A stretch of 64,000 nucleotides of DNA from Drosophila pseudoobscura (GCF_009870125.1 NC_046683.1:56311869-56375868); one strand, 5' to 3'. Counted from the first letter of the stretch, positions 21,877 to 32,497 are shown. A program made the numbers and translations. Notes: generated by a model from the letters alone, not told the origin.

Positions 21877-22560
21877 ATGGCTGCGATCTGTAGAGCTCTT
21901 GTTGTTGGACTGCTGCTCTGCAGTGCCTGGCGCCTGCTGGAGGGACAAAAGGTTCGAATATCCTCCCAAATATCGCCCTGAGAGTGCTTTTTCACGCTGT
22001 CTTGCAGTCCCTGAGTTCGCTGCTCTTCCGGCGGATTGTCACCGACTACAACAGCAAATATCTGTCGCACTACGAGGCGTCGGTGAGTGCGGACTATACG
22101 ACCGTGAATTTTACCCTACATTTAATACGGACCATCACGGTGGATATCTGGCTGCGGGCCACGTTGGCCCAGCGCGTGTCCAAGAGGGAGAACAGCTACC
22201 GGAACGTCTTCACCTACAATGTCAATCTGTGCCACATCTTGGGCAAGGCCAGGGGCCAGAGCATCATCAATTTCTGGCTGGAAAACGTCATGAGGGACTC
22301 CAATATGCCCAAGCAGTGTCTCCTGAAGGAGGTACCAGACTACCAGACTACCCAGACTCGTAGGTAGGCTTTGCAACTCTCGTGACGCCTTGTTTTTGCA
22401 GGGAAACTATACCATGCTGAATATTCAGTCGGATAAGGAGACCATACCCCGATTCGTGCGCTCGGGGAGCTTCAGCATCGACTCCAATCTGTACATGAGG
22501 GAGTGGCACAACGATAACCTGACAAACACCGTCTTCTATGTGGATATCAGAATGAAGTGA
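21877..22560 (+). CDS. DUF1091-family secreted protein, gene 1 (three exons)
   Basis: Exons are 21877-21951, 22008-22331 and 22402-22560, all joined in phase 0, giving 185 residues. Exon 1 encodes only a signal peptide (MAAICRALVVGLLLCSAW). The mature part fits DUF1091, a family of small secreted insect proteins of uncertain function, related to fly chemosensory-type CheA proteins. The aligned core includes YNVNLCHIL, a lone CLLKEGNYTML in place of the usual CPI-GxYYL, and RFVRSGSFSI. It keeps the two central cysteines but lacks the first and last ones of its neighbours. It is the only member with a second coding intron, placed between CLLKE and GNYTM. ATTAAA at 22588-22593 may be the polyadenylation signal. 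It is the most diverged member, on the opposite strand from the next eight. Confidence 0.85.
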
Positions 22561-22721
22561 GGCGCCGCAGCCGTCAAATTTGTCACATTAAAACGCAATG
22601 AATCATTGAAGAGCTCAAATCTCCACTGGCTAACACAATTTCTCACTTCCAATCGAGTAAATCGTTGCACGTGCATTTCGCATAAATAAATTAATGAGCT
22701 CTCCAGCAAGGACACGGACAG

Positions 22722-22826
22722 AGGGCAGGGATAGGGACAGGGATAGGGACAGGGATAGGGACAGGGACACGGCCAGGGACATGGACATGGACACCAACAC
22801 GGACACGGACACGGACACGGACACAG
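22722..22826. repeat. GGGATAGGGACA / GGACAC array
   Basis: Twelve-base units of GGGATAGGGACA pass into hexamer units GGACAC, about 105 bp in total. Confidence 0.85.
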
Positions 22827-23673
22827 ATTCGAGTACGGAACGTGGCTGCACGCTGCACGCTGCGATTTATGCGAGTGCGGGCAAACTAAGCGCAAAATAA
22901 TTTAAACACTGTCAATAATAGTTTGGGGACAAAGTATTTTTCCATCGACAAGTTGCTCCTTGGCGCCGTCATCGTTCTCTCCTCTCGACACGTTCGCACG
23001 GGCTCCTTGCCCTGCCTGGCCCTGGCTTGGCTCGGATTTGCCATCAATTGCACTTCCGTTGCACGAATGATGGGGCAAAGCGCAATTTCTTGTATTTTTG
23101 TCGAAGGAATCGAACGAACGAACGCCACGCAGGGCAGGGCCAATGCAACCAGAGCCGGATCCGGAGCTACAATCGGAGTGGGAGTGGGAGTGGGAGTCGG
23201 AGTGGGAGTCGGAGTGGGAGCTTCTTTGAAACAAATGGAGGTGGAACTGAAGAATGGAACCAGGAGAAGTGGCATCGTGTACTCAAGGAAATTGCCATCA
23301 TTATACTTGTCGCAGTTGTCGCACTTTGTGTTAAATAACGTTTAATGTTTGTTTGGCGTGAAATTGATTTACAAAGGGAAACCGACCGGATCGCTGGCAT
23401 TGGAGAGGGAAGAAGGAATAGTGGAAGGGGAAGTGGAAGTGGAGGGAGACCACTATCATTGGTCTGGCGCTTAAGAGCTTGGCCCTAAGCCCAGAAGAAT
23501 ATGCAGTAAATTGAATCAATTTTCAGGCATTCTGTGGCATCAATTCAAAGGCCTCCCCAATTAGACGCTTCGCTGGGCATTTGAACTAATTAGGCAGAGC
23601 CTCACCTGACTTTCACTCACTCGCTCACTGACACACTCTCATTAGTCATCAGACATGTCTGCAGGCGTTGTCA

Positions 23674-23758
23674 GGAGCAGGAGCAGGAGGAGGAGAAGGA
23701 GAAGGAGGAGCAGGAGGAGGAGGAGCAGGAGGAGGAGGAGCAGGAGGAGGAGGAGGTG
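23674..23758. repeat. (AGGAGG)n polypurine array
   Basis: About 85 bp of almost pure purine on the plus strand, built from AGGAGG, AGGAGC and AGAAGG units. Confidence 0.85.
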
Positions 23759-24539
23759 TTGGGGTCGGTGGGGGATCATCATCATACAACCTATAATTAT
23801 ACCAGCGGGAATCGCAACAAATTGGCGAGCACAAAGGCCTCGGGCAAATCGTGTGGACCGCCCAGAGGGTGGGCGGCGGCAATTAGGAAGCGATAAAGTT
23901 AAACGCTACACACACATCCCCCCGCCACCCCCCTCTACCCCACAGGGGAGCCCAAGGAGGACCAGTCAAATGCAGTTAAAGAAAGCGTCAACAGTTGTCG
24001 CCTAATGTATCCTTTTTGTGCCCTGTAATGGCAAGGAGCAGGGCCATATTTGTGGCAGCCAAAACGAAGCGGAATACTGGAGTAGTGGGTATTCGTATGG
24101 TCCAGTCTCTGGGTCGCCTTCTGTGTTTCTTTTCTGCCTGTGTCCTTTGCTGCATGCGACAGCTGCGATTCCTTGGAAAGACACAAGGCATACGACGAGG
24201 ACAATGCGGCTAAATTGAACGTTCCACTCGGAGCATCTTGCACCCGTTCGCCGCATCGATAATCAACGCCATGCCGTGCAACATGTTGCCGCCTTGTACA
24301 GGATATTATTTTTTCTCGTCATGAAATTGCTGCCAGACGCAGCCCGGAGACAGGGTGGTGCACAGGGTGGCGCACAGGGTGGCGCAGATGCAGGTAGTAA
24401 TGATTGCATTCTCGACGGCTGGCGGCAGGAAGTGTCAACATCATTACGGGTATTGCATCGATTATGTTTGAGCTACGACTACAGCCGAGCACTGATTTTT
24501 ATTGCGTTGATGGAGGATGTTTGGGCGGCGGAGGCGTCT

Positions 24540-25135
24540 TTAGTTCGACAGGATCACATCAATCATCAGGGTGAGGGTCTCGTCGTAGGACCTGGTCTTG
24601 TACTTCCCGTAGAAGAACCCGAGCTTGCCGCGGTACTCGCCCGGAATGAGGAACCTGTGGGTCATGGCGCTGCCCATGCGCCAGTCGTGCATGTAGTAGT
24701 GGCCCATCTGGACGGGGCAGTTGTACATGAAGTTGCCGTGCTTGGTCATGTCCTTGAACCAGGACTTGAACAGGCTGTTCTTCACGGTCGAGGTGACGGC
24801 ACAGACGTCGTTCACCTGGCTGAAGACCGACTGGAAGTTCTTGGCATTCGCCAGCCGCAGCTGGATGTCGATGTGCACCCTGAAGCCCCTCAGGATGGGC
24901 CTGTTGAGGTCCATGTCCATGTTCATCATATTCCTCGAAATGGTCAGCGAGAAGTTCTTGAAGTACTTCGGGTTGTAGCTGCAGTTGCCCGCCAGGAACT
25001 CCACACTGCGTTCCTGGAAAGGATCTCGGCTTGAGCGGGGACCCACAAGGGGAATCGGAGGGATCTTACCCCTGCAACGAGCTGCGATTGAAGGCAGAGC
25101 AGAATAATCACGGAGTAATGGGGCAATTTGCACAT
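24540..25135 (-). CDS. DUF1091-family secreted protein, gene 2
   Basis: Exons are 25135-25070 and 25013-24540, joined in phase 0 across a 56-bp intron (donor GGG|GTAAGA, acceptor TTTCCAG), giving 179 residues. Exon 1 is a signal peptide (MCKLPHYSVIILLCLQSQL). An in-frame ATG lies 17 codons further upstream, but this start gives the cleaner signal sequence. Family landmarks are NCSYNPKYFKNF, FRVHIDIQLRLANAKNFQS, DVCAV, NCPVQMGHYYMHDW, PGEYRGKLGFFYGKYK. The first three cysteines are present; the fourth, in the last strand, is missing. AATAAA lies about 40 nt past the stop (24498-24503). Gene 3 ends only about 87 bp upstream of its start, so its promoter must be very short or overlap gene 3's 3' end. 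Confidence 0.93.
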
Positions 25136-25221
25136 TTCGAAGCCCACGACAAAACGCAAATGAAAAACCGAATGCTTCAGAGCCAATTACGGACATGGGG
25201 GGGCCATTTATTTCCAAGTCA

Positions 25222-25853
25222 TTAGCCATTCGATGCCAGATCAGATGATGGCTGATGGATGATGGCATCGGCCGTGCAGCTCATTATGAAGTCTTCGTCT
25301 TTGCCCTTGTACTTGCCGTAGAAGTTGTAGGTCTGCAGGCGGTACGAGCCGCTCGTTATGAACGGCGGCACCAGGCCCTCCCCGAACTGCCAGCCCCTCA
25401 GGTAGTAGTGGCCCGCCTTGAGGGGGCACTGGCGCAGGAAGTTGCCGTACTTGAGCATGTTCTTGTACCACTTTTTGAACAGATTCATCTTGGCGGCGTT
25501 CACAATGTGGCACACGTCCACGCTGGTGGAGAACAGGCTCTGGAAGCTCTTCGAGTTGCCCACCCGCAGCTGGAAGTCGAGGCGGGCCCGCCAGCCCTTC
25601 GGCAGGGGCCGCCGCAGGTTCATCTCCAGAAAGATCTGATCGTTGCGTATGCTGAAGGAGAAGTTGTCGAAGTATTCGCGGTTGAACCGACTTTCCCCAG
25701 CGATGAATCGGATGTTGCGATCCTGACGGGACAAAGAGTGAGAAACCCGCTGTGGATGGAAAATCCCTGGAAAATACTCACCGCCTCGGCGGAGCACAGA
25801 AACAGACACAGAAACTCCACAAGCTGTAACATACACATCATCTGACGACCCAT
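25222..25853 (-). CDS. DUF1091-family secreted protein, gene 3
   Basis: Exons are 25853-25782 and 25722-25222, phase 0, 59-bp intron (GCG|GTGAGT to CCGTCAG), giving 190 residues. The signal peptide is MGRQMMCMLQLVEFLCLFL. The core shows SRFNREYFDNFSFSI, ARLDFQLRVGNSKSFQSLF, DVCHIV, QCPLKAGHYYLRGW, SGSYRLQTYNFYGKYKGK and FIMSCTADA. It keeps the last cysteine but lacks the first (GESRF where neighbours have GNCSF). The C-terminus runs about 10 residues beyond the usual end (QPSSDLASNG). AATAAA lies about 10-15 nt after the stop (25207-25212), an unusually close signal. Confidence 0.93.
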
Positions 25854-26021
25854 TGCTCTTTACTAAACCCAGGAATCGGCTATATGTAAACCGTCGGAGT
25901 ACCAAATATATTAATTAACTCATGCATTGGGGCCTGACGATCCGATAACACCACTTCCCGTGTCGTCTGTCCTCTGTCCTCTGTCTGAGAACAGACACAT
26001 ACCGTACTCGTGTGTATCTGA

Positions 26022-26620
26022 TTAGGTGACCACCGCCTCCACGTAGAACTCCACGAGCGGATTCTCATCGTTCTTCTTAAACCTGCCGTAGAACAACGTC
26101 ACAGAGATGCGGTAGTCTCCCACGTAGAAGAACGAGGGAATGTACCTGGCGTCCAGCGTCCAGCCATGCAGGTAGTAGTAGCCCCTGCCAATGGGGCAGC
26201 TTGTTGCTAAGTTTCCGAAATTCAGCATGGACGTGAACCAGCGGCGGTAGATCGACTCCTGGGCCCCTCTGATCATGGCGCAGTAGTTGATGTCGTGCTG
26301 GTAGATGCTCTGGTAGGGCCTGCCCTTGTCCAGGCGGAAGTCGAAGCTCAGGTGGGTCTTCAGGCCCTGCGAAAGGGGGGAGACGATCACCATATCAATC
26401 GCCATTTTGCCATTGACGATCTGGACCGTGAAGTTGGAGAATATCTTCGGGTCGAATCTACTGCCGCCCGTCTTGAAGGTCATTCTGCTGGCCTGCAATT
26501 GAGTGATGCCTATTCAGAAGATCCGCCAGATAAACGCGATACACCTACCAGAGTACTTCCACTTAGTTCCGTCAGAGCTGTGAAGCCCACAAGAATCGAC
26601 ACAAGTCTCGGGAAAAGCAT
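26022..26620 (-). CDS. DUF1091-family secreted protein, gene 4
   Basis: Exons are 26620-26549 and 26492-26022, phase 0, 56-bp intron (CTG|GTAGGT to TTGCAG), giving 180 residues. The signal peptide is MLFPRLVSILVGFTALTEL. The core includes MTFKTGGSRFDPKIFSNF, YQHDINYCAMIRGAQES, SCPIGRGYYYLHGW and VGDYRISVTLFYGRFKK. It lacks both the first and the last family cysteines, which its broken sister gene 5 still has (GDCRY and LDCSV). Duplicated flanks, including ATTGGGGCCTGACGAT downstream, show that genes 4 and 5 arose by a segmental tandem duplication. Confidence 0.93.
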
Positions 26621-27361
26621 CTCTGAATGAGGTCAATCCAAGCTGACGGCAGAAAGCCCAGTATTTGTAATTGCCGAAATTAGAGAACTCGAATGGGCTG
26701 CCGGCTCAAGCTGCGTGATCGATTGGAGTGCTCTGATATCGGTAATGGGCCTCGCTGGTTATTCTATCAGGACGGCTGGATCTCTGATCAGTGCCGGATT
26801 TCTGGCGATTGTTCTGGTGAACGCACATAAACTCACCCATCATGATTTCCAGAAAAGCACGATACCTATTCCTGATACGAGGGCAGCTATTTATGGTTCG
26901 GGCCTACACCACTCTTGGTAGTATTGGCACCAATGGTCGTTTGCACTAAAGAGCCAATCATCCAACAGACTCGTCGTCCTCTCGTGGAAACCCTCGAGCT
27001 CAGTAGCTCAAAAACGTAAGAAAATTATCAACTAAGACGTTATAAACCATCTCGACAGGTTACGGATCGTGGATGTATAAATTTAAGTTCGAAATAGGAC
27101 AGTAAGCGACGATATGGTGTCTTAAAGCGAAACAAATGCCACAAAATGTTCCGAAACGAACCTCCTTTCTGTGGGATAACATAAGAGACGACAAGATTTC
27201 TGGAGCCTTCGACTCTAGGAGCTGCTAGGTTCGGCTCACATCGAGTCTGCAATAAAGAATGTCCATCTCTGGGATGAGACTGATCGGACGTTGGTTGTGC
27301 TCCACAATTGAATCCATTTGGTAGTACAAGATTGGAAAGACAAAAGGGGCAAGGGCCGCGG
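26621..27361. other. Spacer upstream of DUF1091 gene 4
   Basis: The first 140 bp resemble the region upstream of gene 5 (GATTGATCGG...CTGATATTGGTA near 29450), so they belong to the duplicated unit. The rest, including an open minus-strand stretch at 27040-27369, has no recognisable domain and may be old repeat DNA. Confidence 0.5.
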
Positions 27362-27862
27362 CTCCACATTTATACCCGCTACCCAGTCACTATCTCGCTC
27401 GTGTGTGAGAGAGAGGGAATGCTTAAAAGCGTGGAATGGGTTGCTTTGATTTGTTCCTTTCGGCTTTAATATCCGATCTAAACCAGATTCGGCAATCTGC
27501 TATATATGGTCATTCTCTATTATTCTGCGTGTCTTGTACTAGTTCTGGTTTTCTTGTATTTTAAAAATTGTGGAAGCCTTAGATTTCTGTTCTTTGGGGG
27601 GTACATTTGAAATACATTTATAACAGTGTGATATCACAGGTGTCTGGATACCATATGGTGGTTGTTCCAGCTCTGGTAGTCCCTGAGATCGAGGGGCTCA
27701 TCGAGACGAACAGGCAGACACGGCTATATCGACTTGGCTTTTGATGCAGATCAAGAATATATATACTCTATGCAGTCGAAATCGCTTCCCTCTGGGTGTT
27801 ACACACTTCCACTTCCACCAAAAATCGAATAAATGTACCCCTATACCTATGCCCTGTACGGG
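27362..27862 (-). mobile_element. DINE-1/INE-1-like (Helitron-derived) remnant
   Basis: Two marks of this abundant Drosophila repeat are present. One is the block GATCAAGAATATATATACT followed by TCGAAATCGCTTCCCTCTGG and GTTACACACTTCC. The other is the subterminal inverted pair TTTATACCCGCTAC (27370) and GTACGGGCATAAAAA (27857). No open frame is expected or seen. The orientation is a guess. The copy is diverged and so probably old. Confidence 0.6.
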
Positions 27863-28670
27863 CATAAAAAGCTCGAAAGCAGTCGCGACGATTGGCTGGA
27901 CTTGAGGAGAAGCTGGAACGTGTAGAGTTTGCACGAAAGGTGTCCAGGGCAGGAGCTCTCCACTAAAGCGGCCGAACTTGTTCGACCAATTGGTTGGGTT
28001 CGACGAAAGTCCGACCGTGGATGGCCGTGTTCGAAACAAATGTTTTGTTCGACGGTTCTGTACCTCGGAGCATTATTACTTTTCGCTTGCATTTTTCAAG
28101 GTTTACTCTCTGAAACCTATATCGCTGGCAGTGTTCGTCTAGTTAGTAGGCGAATTGGCTGATGTTCGACGAACCAGCTCGATGGATGCCCTTCGTCCGC
28201 ACTCGTCTTACGCTCCCTAATAGCGCCCTATGGCAGCGCTCTGAGAGTGGGCTCGTGCTCTCTCCCTCTCGCTCTCCCACTCTGTCTTTCTCTCGCTTAC
28301 GATCCGCACGGCTGTCGAGCGGCCTAGCACTTTCTTAGATTTACTTACGCTATAAGCCCCGATGTGAACGGCCGTGAACCATTACACAGTGAGATAAACG
28401 ACGATTAGATATAGATATATATGTATACCACTCGAATTTAATTCTTCTTCTTTGGAATCCTCTCTGGAACAGGTATTGCAAACCAGAAACTGAAAATGGC
28501 AACGATTTTCTAGTGGAAAAGGTGTGGATAGTGGATAACTATGGACGAAAAAGGTGAGTTCCATTTGTTGTTTCTTTCGATCTCGTTTTTGGAGTATTAA
28601 ATACTCCAAATAATAGCCCAATTCACAACACAAACAAAGATCAGTATAACTATTTATATAAATACTTCGA
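27863..28670. other. Repeat-like DNA between the DINE-1 remnant and DUF1091 gene 5
   Basis: No gene was seen. Positions 28041-28386, read on the minus strand, begin TGTAATGG and end AACAAAACA and are rich in GAGAG tracts, as some fly LTRs are. This could be a solo LTR of an old retroelement, but no target duplication is visible. A 21-bp palindrome TTGGAGTATT-a-AATACTCCAA lies at 28589-28609. Confidence 0.35.
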
Positions 28671-28750
28671 GCGCGTAATATATTAATAAACCCGCGTATT
28701 GGGGCCTGACGATCTTATCAAACTAAGCGAAAAAAAGAAAACTACGAACT

Positions 28751-29346
28751 TTAGTTCAGAACGGCTTCCACAGAGCAATCCAGCATGGGATTGTCCTCTT
28801 TCTTTTTGAACCGGCCGTAGAAGAATCTACCGGAGATCCGGTAGTCGCCTAGATAGAAGAACGAGGGAATGTAGCTGGCGTCCAGCGTCCAGCCGGTAGT
28901 AGTAGCCCCTGCCAATGGGGCAGCTTGTGGCAAAGTTTCCGAACTTCAACATGGACGTGAACCAGCGCCGGTAGATCGACTCCTGGGCCCCTCTGATCAT
29001 GGCACAGTAGTTGATGTCGTGCTGGTAGATGCTCTGGTAGGGCCTGCCCTTGGCCAGCCGGAACTCGAAGCCCAGGTGGGCCTTCAGGCCCTGCTGAATG
29101 GTCGAGGCGACGACCATATCCATTAGCAGTTTCGTGTTGATTATCTGCATCGTGAAGTTTGAGAATATCTGCCGGTTGTACCGGCAGTCCCCCGTCTTGA
29201 AGGTCATTTTGCTAGCCTGCACAACGCATGGATGGGATGGTCAGAGGATTCGCCAGGTACAAGCTGAGTGCACTTACCGTTACCAGACCACCTTTGGTTA
29301 AAGCCATAAAACCCACAAATAGCGGAACAAGTTTCAGGACAAACAT
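28751..29346 (-). pseudogene. DUF1091-family gene 5, frame broken by a 5-bp deletion
   Basis: Exon 1 is 29346-29278 (signal peptide MFVLKLVPLFVGFMALTK). Exon 2 is 29216-28751 with intact splice sites (ACG|GTAAGT, TGTGCAG). Compared with gene 4, five bases (ATGCA on the plus strand) are missing near 28894, right after the CPIGRGYYY motif. Exon 2 is 466 nt instead of 471. Read straight through, the protein changes frame and ends early with RLDAGRQLHSLVLLSRR. The original frame resumes beyond the deletion with WTLDASYIPSFFY and the last cysteine (LDCSVEAVLN). This is most likely a recent pseudogene; an assembly error cannot be excluded. Confidence 0.85.
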
Positions 29347-29527
29347 CACTGGATGATGTCAACGGGGGGATTGTCAGTGAGCCGAAAATCTATCACCATC
29401 GCAACGAAGTCGATTTAATGGGTCTGTTTTTGGGAACAACGAGATTGATTGATTGATCGGAATACGCTGATATTGGTATTGGTAGTAGGTGTGGTGGGGG
29501 CGGTGGTGGTGGTGCGTGCTACTTTAT

Positions 29528-30112
29528 TTAATTCTTCATTGAGGCCTCCACAGTGCACTCGAGAAGGAACAGCCGGCCCTTGCTGCGATACTTGCCGTAG
29601 TAGACGAGGGCCCGCAGGCGGTAGTCGCCGTTGAGGAGGTACGAGGGCACCAGACTCATGTCCACTTGATAGCCCTTGAGGTAGTAGGGTCCCGCCGGGA
29701 TCGGGCAGTTCTCCATGAAGTTGCTGTTCTTGGCCACGCTGTGGATCCAGCGCCGGAACAGGGACTCCTTTAGGCTCGAGAGCAGCTCGCAGTAGTCGGT
29801 GTCGGTCTGGACCAGGCTCTGGAACTTCTTGGCGTTCGTCAGCCGCAGCTGGAGGTCTATGTGGCCGCGGAAGCCCGCCTTCAGGCCCTGCGCCAGATAT
29901 ATGTCCGCCGTGATGGTGTTGTTGGCGATCGTCACGTTCAGGGTTCTGAAATACTTGGGGTTCTGCTCACAGTGGAGCCGGCTGAGGCTCACCGCACTGG
30001 GCTGGCCGTGAAAGGGGCTGTTAGATCCTGCACTCGGGCCTTCTCCTCAAATGCTTACCTGGGCCATGGGCAGGGCGAGGAGGAAAGCGAGGACGAGTGC
30101 TTTCTTGGACAT
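29528..30112 (-). CDS. DUF1091-family secreted protein, gene 6
   Basis: Exons are 30112-30059 and 30001-29528, giving 175 residues. The signal peptide is short (MSKKALVLAFLLALPMAQ). The donor is CAG|GTAAGC. Of three possible acceptors, ACGGCCAG ending at 30002 is the one that keeps phase 0 and gives the standard 474-nt second exon. The core reads LHCEQNPKYFRTLNV, GHIDLQLRLTNAKKFQSL, TDYCELLSSLKESLF, NCPIPAGPYYLKGYQVD, NGDYRLRALVYYGKYRSKG and LLECTVEAS. All four family cysteines are present. Only 196 bp separate its start from the stop of gene 7. Confidence 0.93.
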
Positions 30113-30308
30113 AACTGCTCCCGATTTGAGGCCGCAGTGCAATGGAAAGCGACTTTTAATGCTGGACAATTTGCGGCCCAATTGCACGGCCATCCGATCT
30201 GCTAATTGGTTTTAAATTACTCTCGAATTGCGCACTGGGAATCGGTTTATTTATACACTTTGGTATTTATATAGTCGACCTATCTAGGAGCCCAACTCAG
30301 TGCCCACT

Positions 30309-30894
30309 CTATGCCGCCCTCATCACCGCATAGATGTCTATGTCGAGGACAAAGTCCTCGTGTCTGGTCTTGTGCTTCCCGTAGAAGAAGTGCGAGAAGA
30401 CGCGGTAGTCCCCGGGTATCAGGTAGTGCGGCACCAGCTGCGAGTCCAGCTTCCAGTCGTGCAGGAAGTAGCGGCCCGGGGGCACGGGGCAGTTGCTCAT
30501 GAAGTTGCCGTGCTGGAGGATGCTCTGGAACCAGCTCTTGAACATGCTGGACTTCACCGACGAGACCACGGCGCAGACGTCCAGGACGTAGGCGAAGAGC
30601 CGCTGGTAGTTCCTTCTCTTGTCCAGGCTGATTTGCACGTCCATGAAGACCTTGAGGCCACGCGGAATCGTCCTGGGCGTCACCAAGTCCATGTACAGGG
30701 TGTTGTTGACGATGGCCAGGGTGAAGTTATTGAAGTGCTTCTCATTAAATGTGCACTTGCCCGTCTGGAAGACAAACGTTGACTGGGCCCCACAGGTCCC
30801 TGTTATCCCCGCCGACTGCCAACACTCCTCCCATCAAATACTCACTGCCTGCGTGCCCACGAGCAGCGTTGTAATGGTGAATAGCTTCAACATT
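30309..30894 (-). CDS. DUF1091-family secreted protein, gene 7
   Basis: Exons are 30894-30847 and 30782-30309, phase 0, 64-bp intron (GCA|GTGAGT to GGGCCCAG), giving 173 residues. The signal peptide is MLKLFTITTLLVGTQA. A second AG 21 nt downstream (CTTCCAG) could be used instead, but the chosen one keeps STFVFQTGKC, matching the paralogues. The core includes CTFNEKHFNNF, MDVQISLDKRRNYQRLF, DVCAVVSSVKSSMF, NCPVPPGRYFLHDWKLDSQ and PGDYRVFSHFFYGKHK. The fourth cysteine is absent. AATAAA lies about 60 nt past the stop (30246-30251). It is a close tandem duplicate of gene 8. Confidence 0.93.
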
Positions 30895-31172
30895 TCCCAG
30901 CTAATGACGGCTGCCAAATGAGACGCGATACATGATTTTCCCTCGACCACTCATCGAACTGCTTTCCAGACTAAATTGATTATAATTGATGCCAATTTAA
31001 GGCAATGTGGGTCACACATCGCCACACTTTGGGCCCCGAGCGACCGCTCTCTGCAGGAGGACCTCCAAGGCCTGGCCTATTGGCACCTGTTTTCTGGCTG
31101 CCCTCGTGACGAGGAAGAACACTGGACTTTGCCTTTAACACCCGTTTTATTTGTGATTCAGGGGTTTCGAAT

Positions 31173-31774
31173 CTATGATTTCCTCACGAGCGCGTAGATG
31201 TCCATGTCGAGGGCAACGTCCTCGTGCTTGGTCTTCTGCTTGCCAAAGAAGAAGTGGGCCAACACGCGGTAGTCGCCGGGCATCAGGTAGTGCGGCACCA
31301 GCTGCGAGTCCAGCCTCCAGTTGCGGAGGAAGTAGTGGCCCGGGGGCACGGGGCAGTTGGTCATGAAGTTGCCGTGATCGCGCATGCTCTCGAACCAGCT
31401 CTTGAACATGCTGGTCCGCACCGAGGAGACAATGCTGCAGGTGTCCAGGACGTGGGCGAAGAGTCGCTGGTAGCTCTTGCCCTTGTCGAGGCTGATCTGG
31501 ACATCGATGAGCGCCTTGAGGCCCCGCGGAATCGTCCTGGGCGTCACCATGTCCAGGTCCATGGTGTTGTTCACGATGGCCAGGGTGAAGTTGTCAAAGT
31601 ACTTCTCGTTGAAGCTGCAATTGCCCGTCTGGAAGACAAACGTGGACTGGGCCCACACACAGGTCCCCGTTATCCCTGCCAACTATCGTAGATCTGCCCT
31701 CCAATACTCACGGCCTGCGTGGCCACCCACTGGTGGAGGAAGAGCAGCGTTGTAATGGTGAATAAACTCAACAT
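31173..31774 (-). CDS. DUF1091-family secreted protein, gene 8
   Basis: Exons are 31774-31712 and 31646-31173, phase 0, 65-bp intron (GCC|GTGAGT to GGGCCCAG), giving 178 residues. The signal peptide is MLSLFTITTLLFLHQWVATQ. The core parallels gene 7: STFVFQTGNCSFNEKYF, VQISLDKGKSYQRLF, DTCSIVSSVRTSMF, NCPVPPGHYFLRNWRLDSQ and PGDYRVLAHFFFGKQK. The fourth cysteine is missing. AATAAA is at 31146-31151. A TATA-like ATTATATG lies upstream near 31811-31818. The upstream motif CTAAATTGATTATAATTGA recurs before gene 7, so the duplicated unit (about 0.87 kb) includes the regulatory region. Confidence 0.93.
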
Positions 31775-31903
31775 TTCTCCGCCAACGACGACTGTGGAAT
31801 GAGCCTCGACATATAATTTGCTGGGCGAAGAGCGCGAGCCAGACTAAATTGATTATAATTGAAGGCCACAGCGCAGGTTAATGAAACTGGAGTCACAGGT
31901 CGG

Positions 31904-32497
31904 CTACTTTATTTCCGCGTAGAAGGCGCAGGCCACCACAAAGTCCCTAGTCTTTCGCTTGTCCCTGTACTGGGTCATGTTGAACGTCACCTTGTACTGG
32001 CCCGCGTACAGGAAGGTGGGAATGAAGAGCGTGTTGTAGTTGTAGTCCTTCAGGTAGTAGTGGTTCGGATGCACGGGGCAGTAGCGCGGAAAGTTGCCGG
32101 CCTCGAAGAAGGTGGAGAACCAGCGCTTGAACATGCTGCTCTTCTTCAGGGCCAGTATGCTGCACATGTCCAGCGAGTACTGGAAGATCCTCTTGTACTC
32201 CCTCGACTTGGGGACGCCTATGCGGAACTCCAGGTCCATGGTCACGCCCGTGTCCAGGCCGCGCAGCAGGAATGTATCGAAATATACCCTGGAATTCCTC
32301 ACCACCAACGACACGTTGGAGAGGTAGCTCCGATTGAAGTCGCTGCACACACTGTCTATCATCTTTATTTTCCCCATCTGGAGAGGTGTTCTCTGTAGTA
32401 CAGGAGTCGTTTAGGGCGTACGCATATTTACCACCTCCGTAGCAGCCAACAACAACCCCACCAAGAGCCCGAAACGTCCGGAGGAGTGAAATTTCAT
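31904..32497 (-). CDS. DUF1091-family secreted protein, gene 9
   Basis: Exons are 32497-32432 and 32377-31904, phase 0, 54-bp intron (GTG|GTAAAT to CTCCAG), giving 179 residues. The signal peptide is MKFHSSGRFGLLVGLLLAAT. The core reads SVCSDFNRSYLSNVSLVV, MDLEFRIGVPKSREYKRIF, DMCSILALKKSSMF, YCPVHPNHYYLKDYNYN, AGQYKVTFNMTQYRDKR and VVACAFYAEIK. All four family cysteines are present. The usual FYGK motif is replaced by TQYRDKR. The codons for the last residues and stop (GAA ATA AAG TAG) contain AATAAA. If that is the polyadenylation signal, the 3' UTR would be extremely short. It is diverged from genes 7 and 8 despite being adjacent. Confidence 0.92.

Larger units (their letters stand above)
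22561..24539. other. Non-coding spacer between DUF1091 genes 1 and 2
   Basis: No gene was recognised. It holds simple repeats: GGGATAGGGACA and GGACAC arrays (22725-22826), GGAGTG hexamers (23176-23221), and a long AGGAGG/AGGAGC purine array (23674-23758). Near 24357-24387 is a 12-bp repeat of the type CAGGGTGGCGCA. The gene 2 polyadenylation signal lies at 24498-24503. Confidence 0.6.

Noticed and set aside
21949-21960. GGTTCGAAT, a tRNA T-loop-like match
   Set aside because: It is the 5' splice site region of the first intron of DUF1091 gene 1; no cloverleaf around it.
24276-25034. 252-codon plus-strand frame
   Set aside because: Antisense to the well-supported second exon of DUF1091 gene 2.
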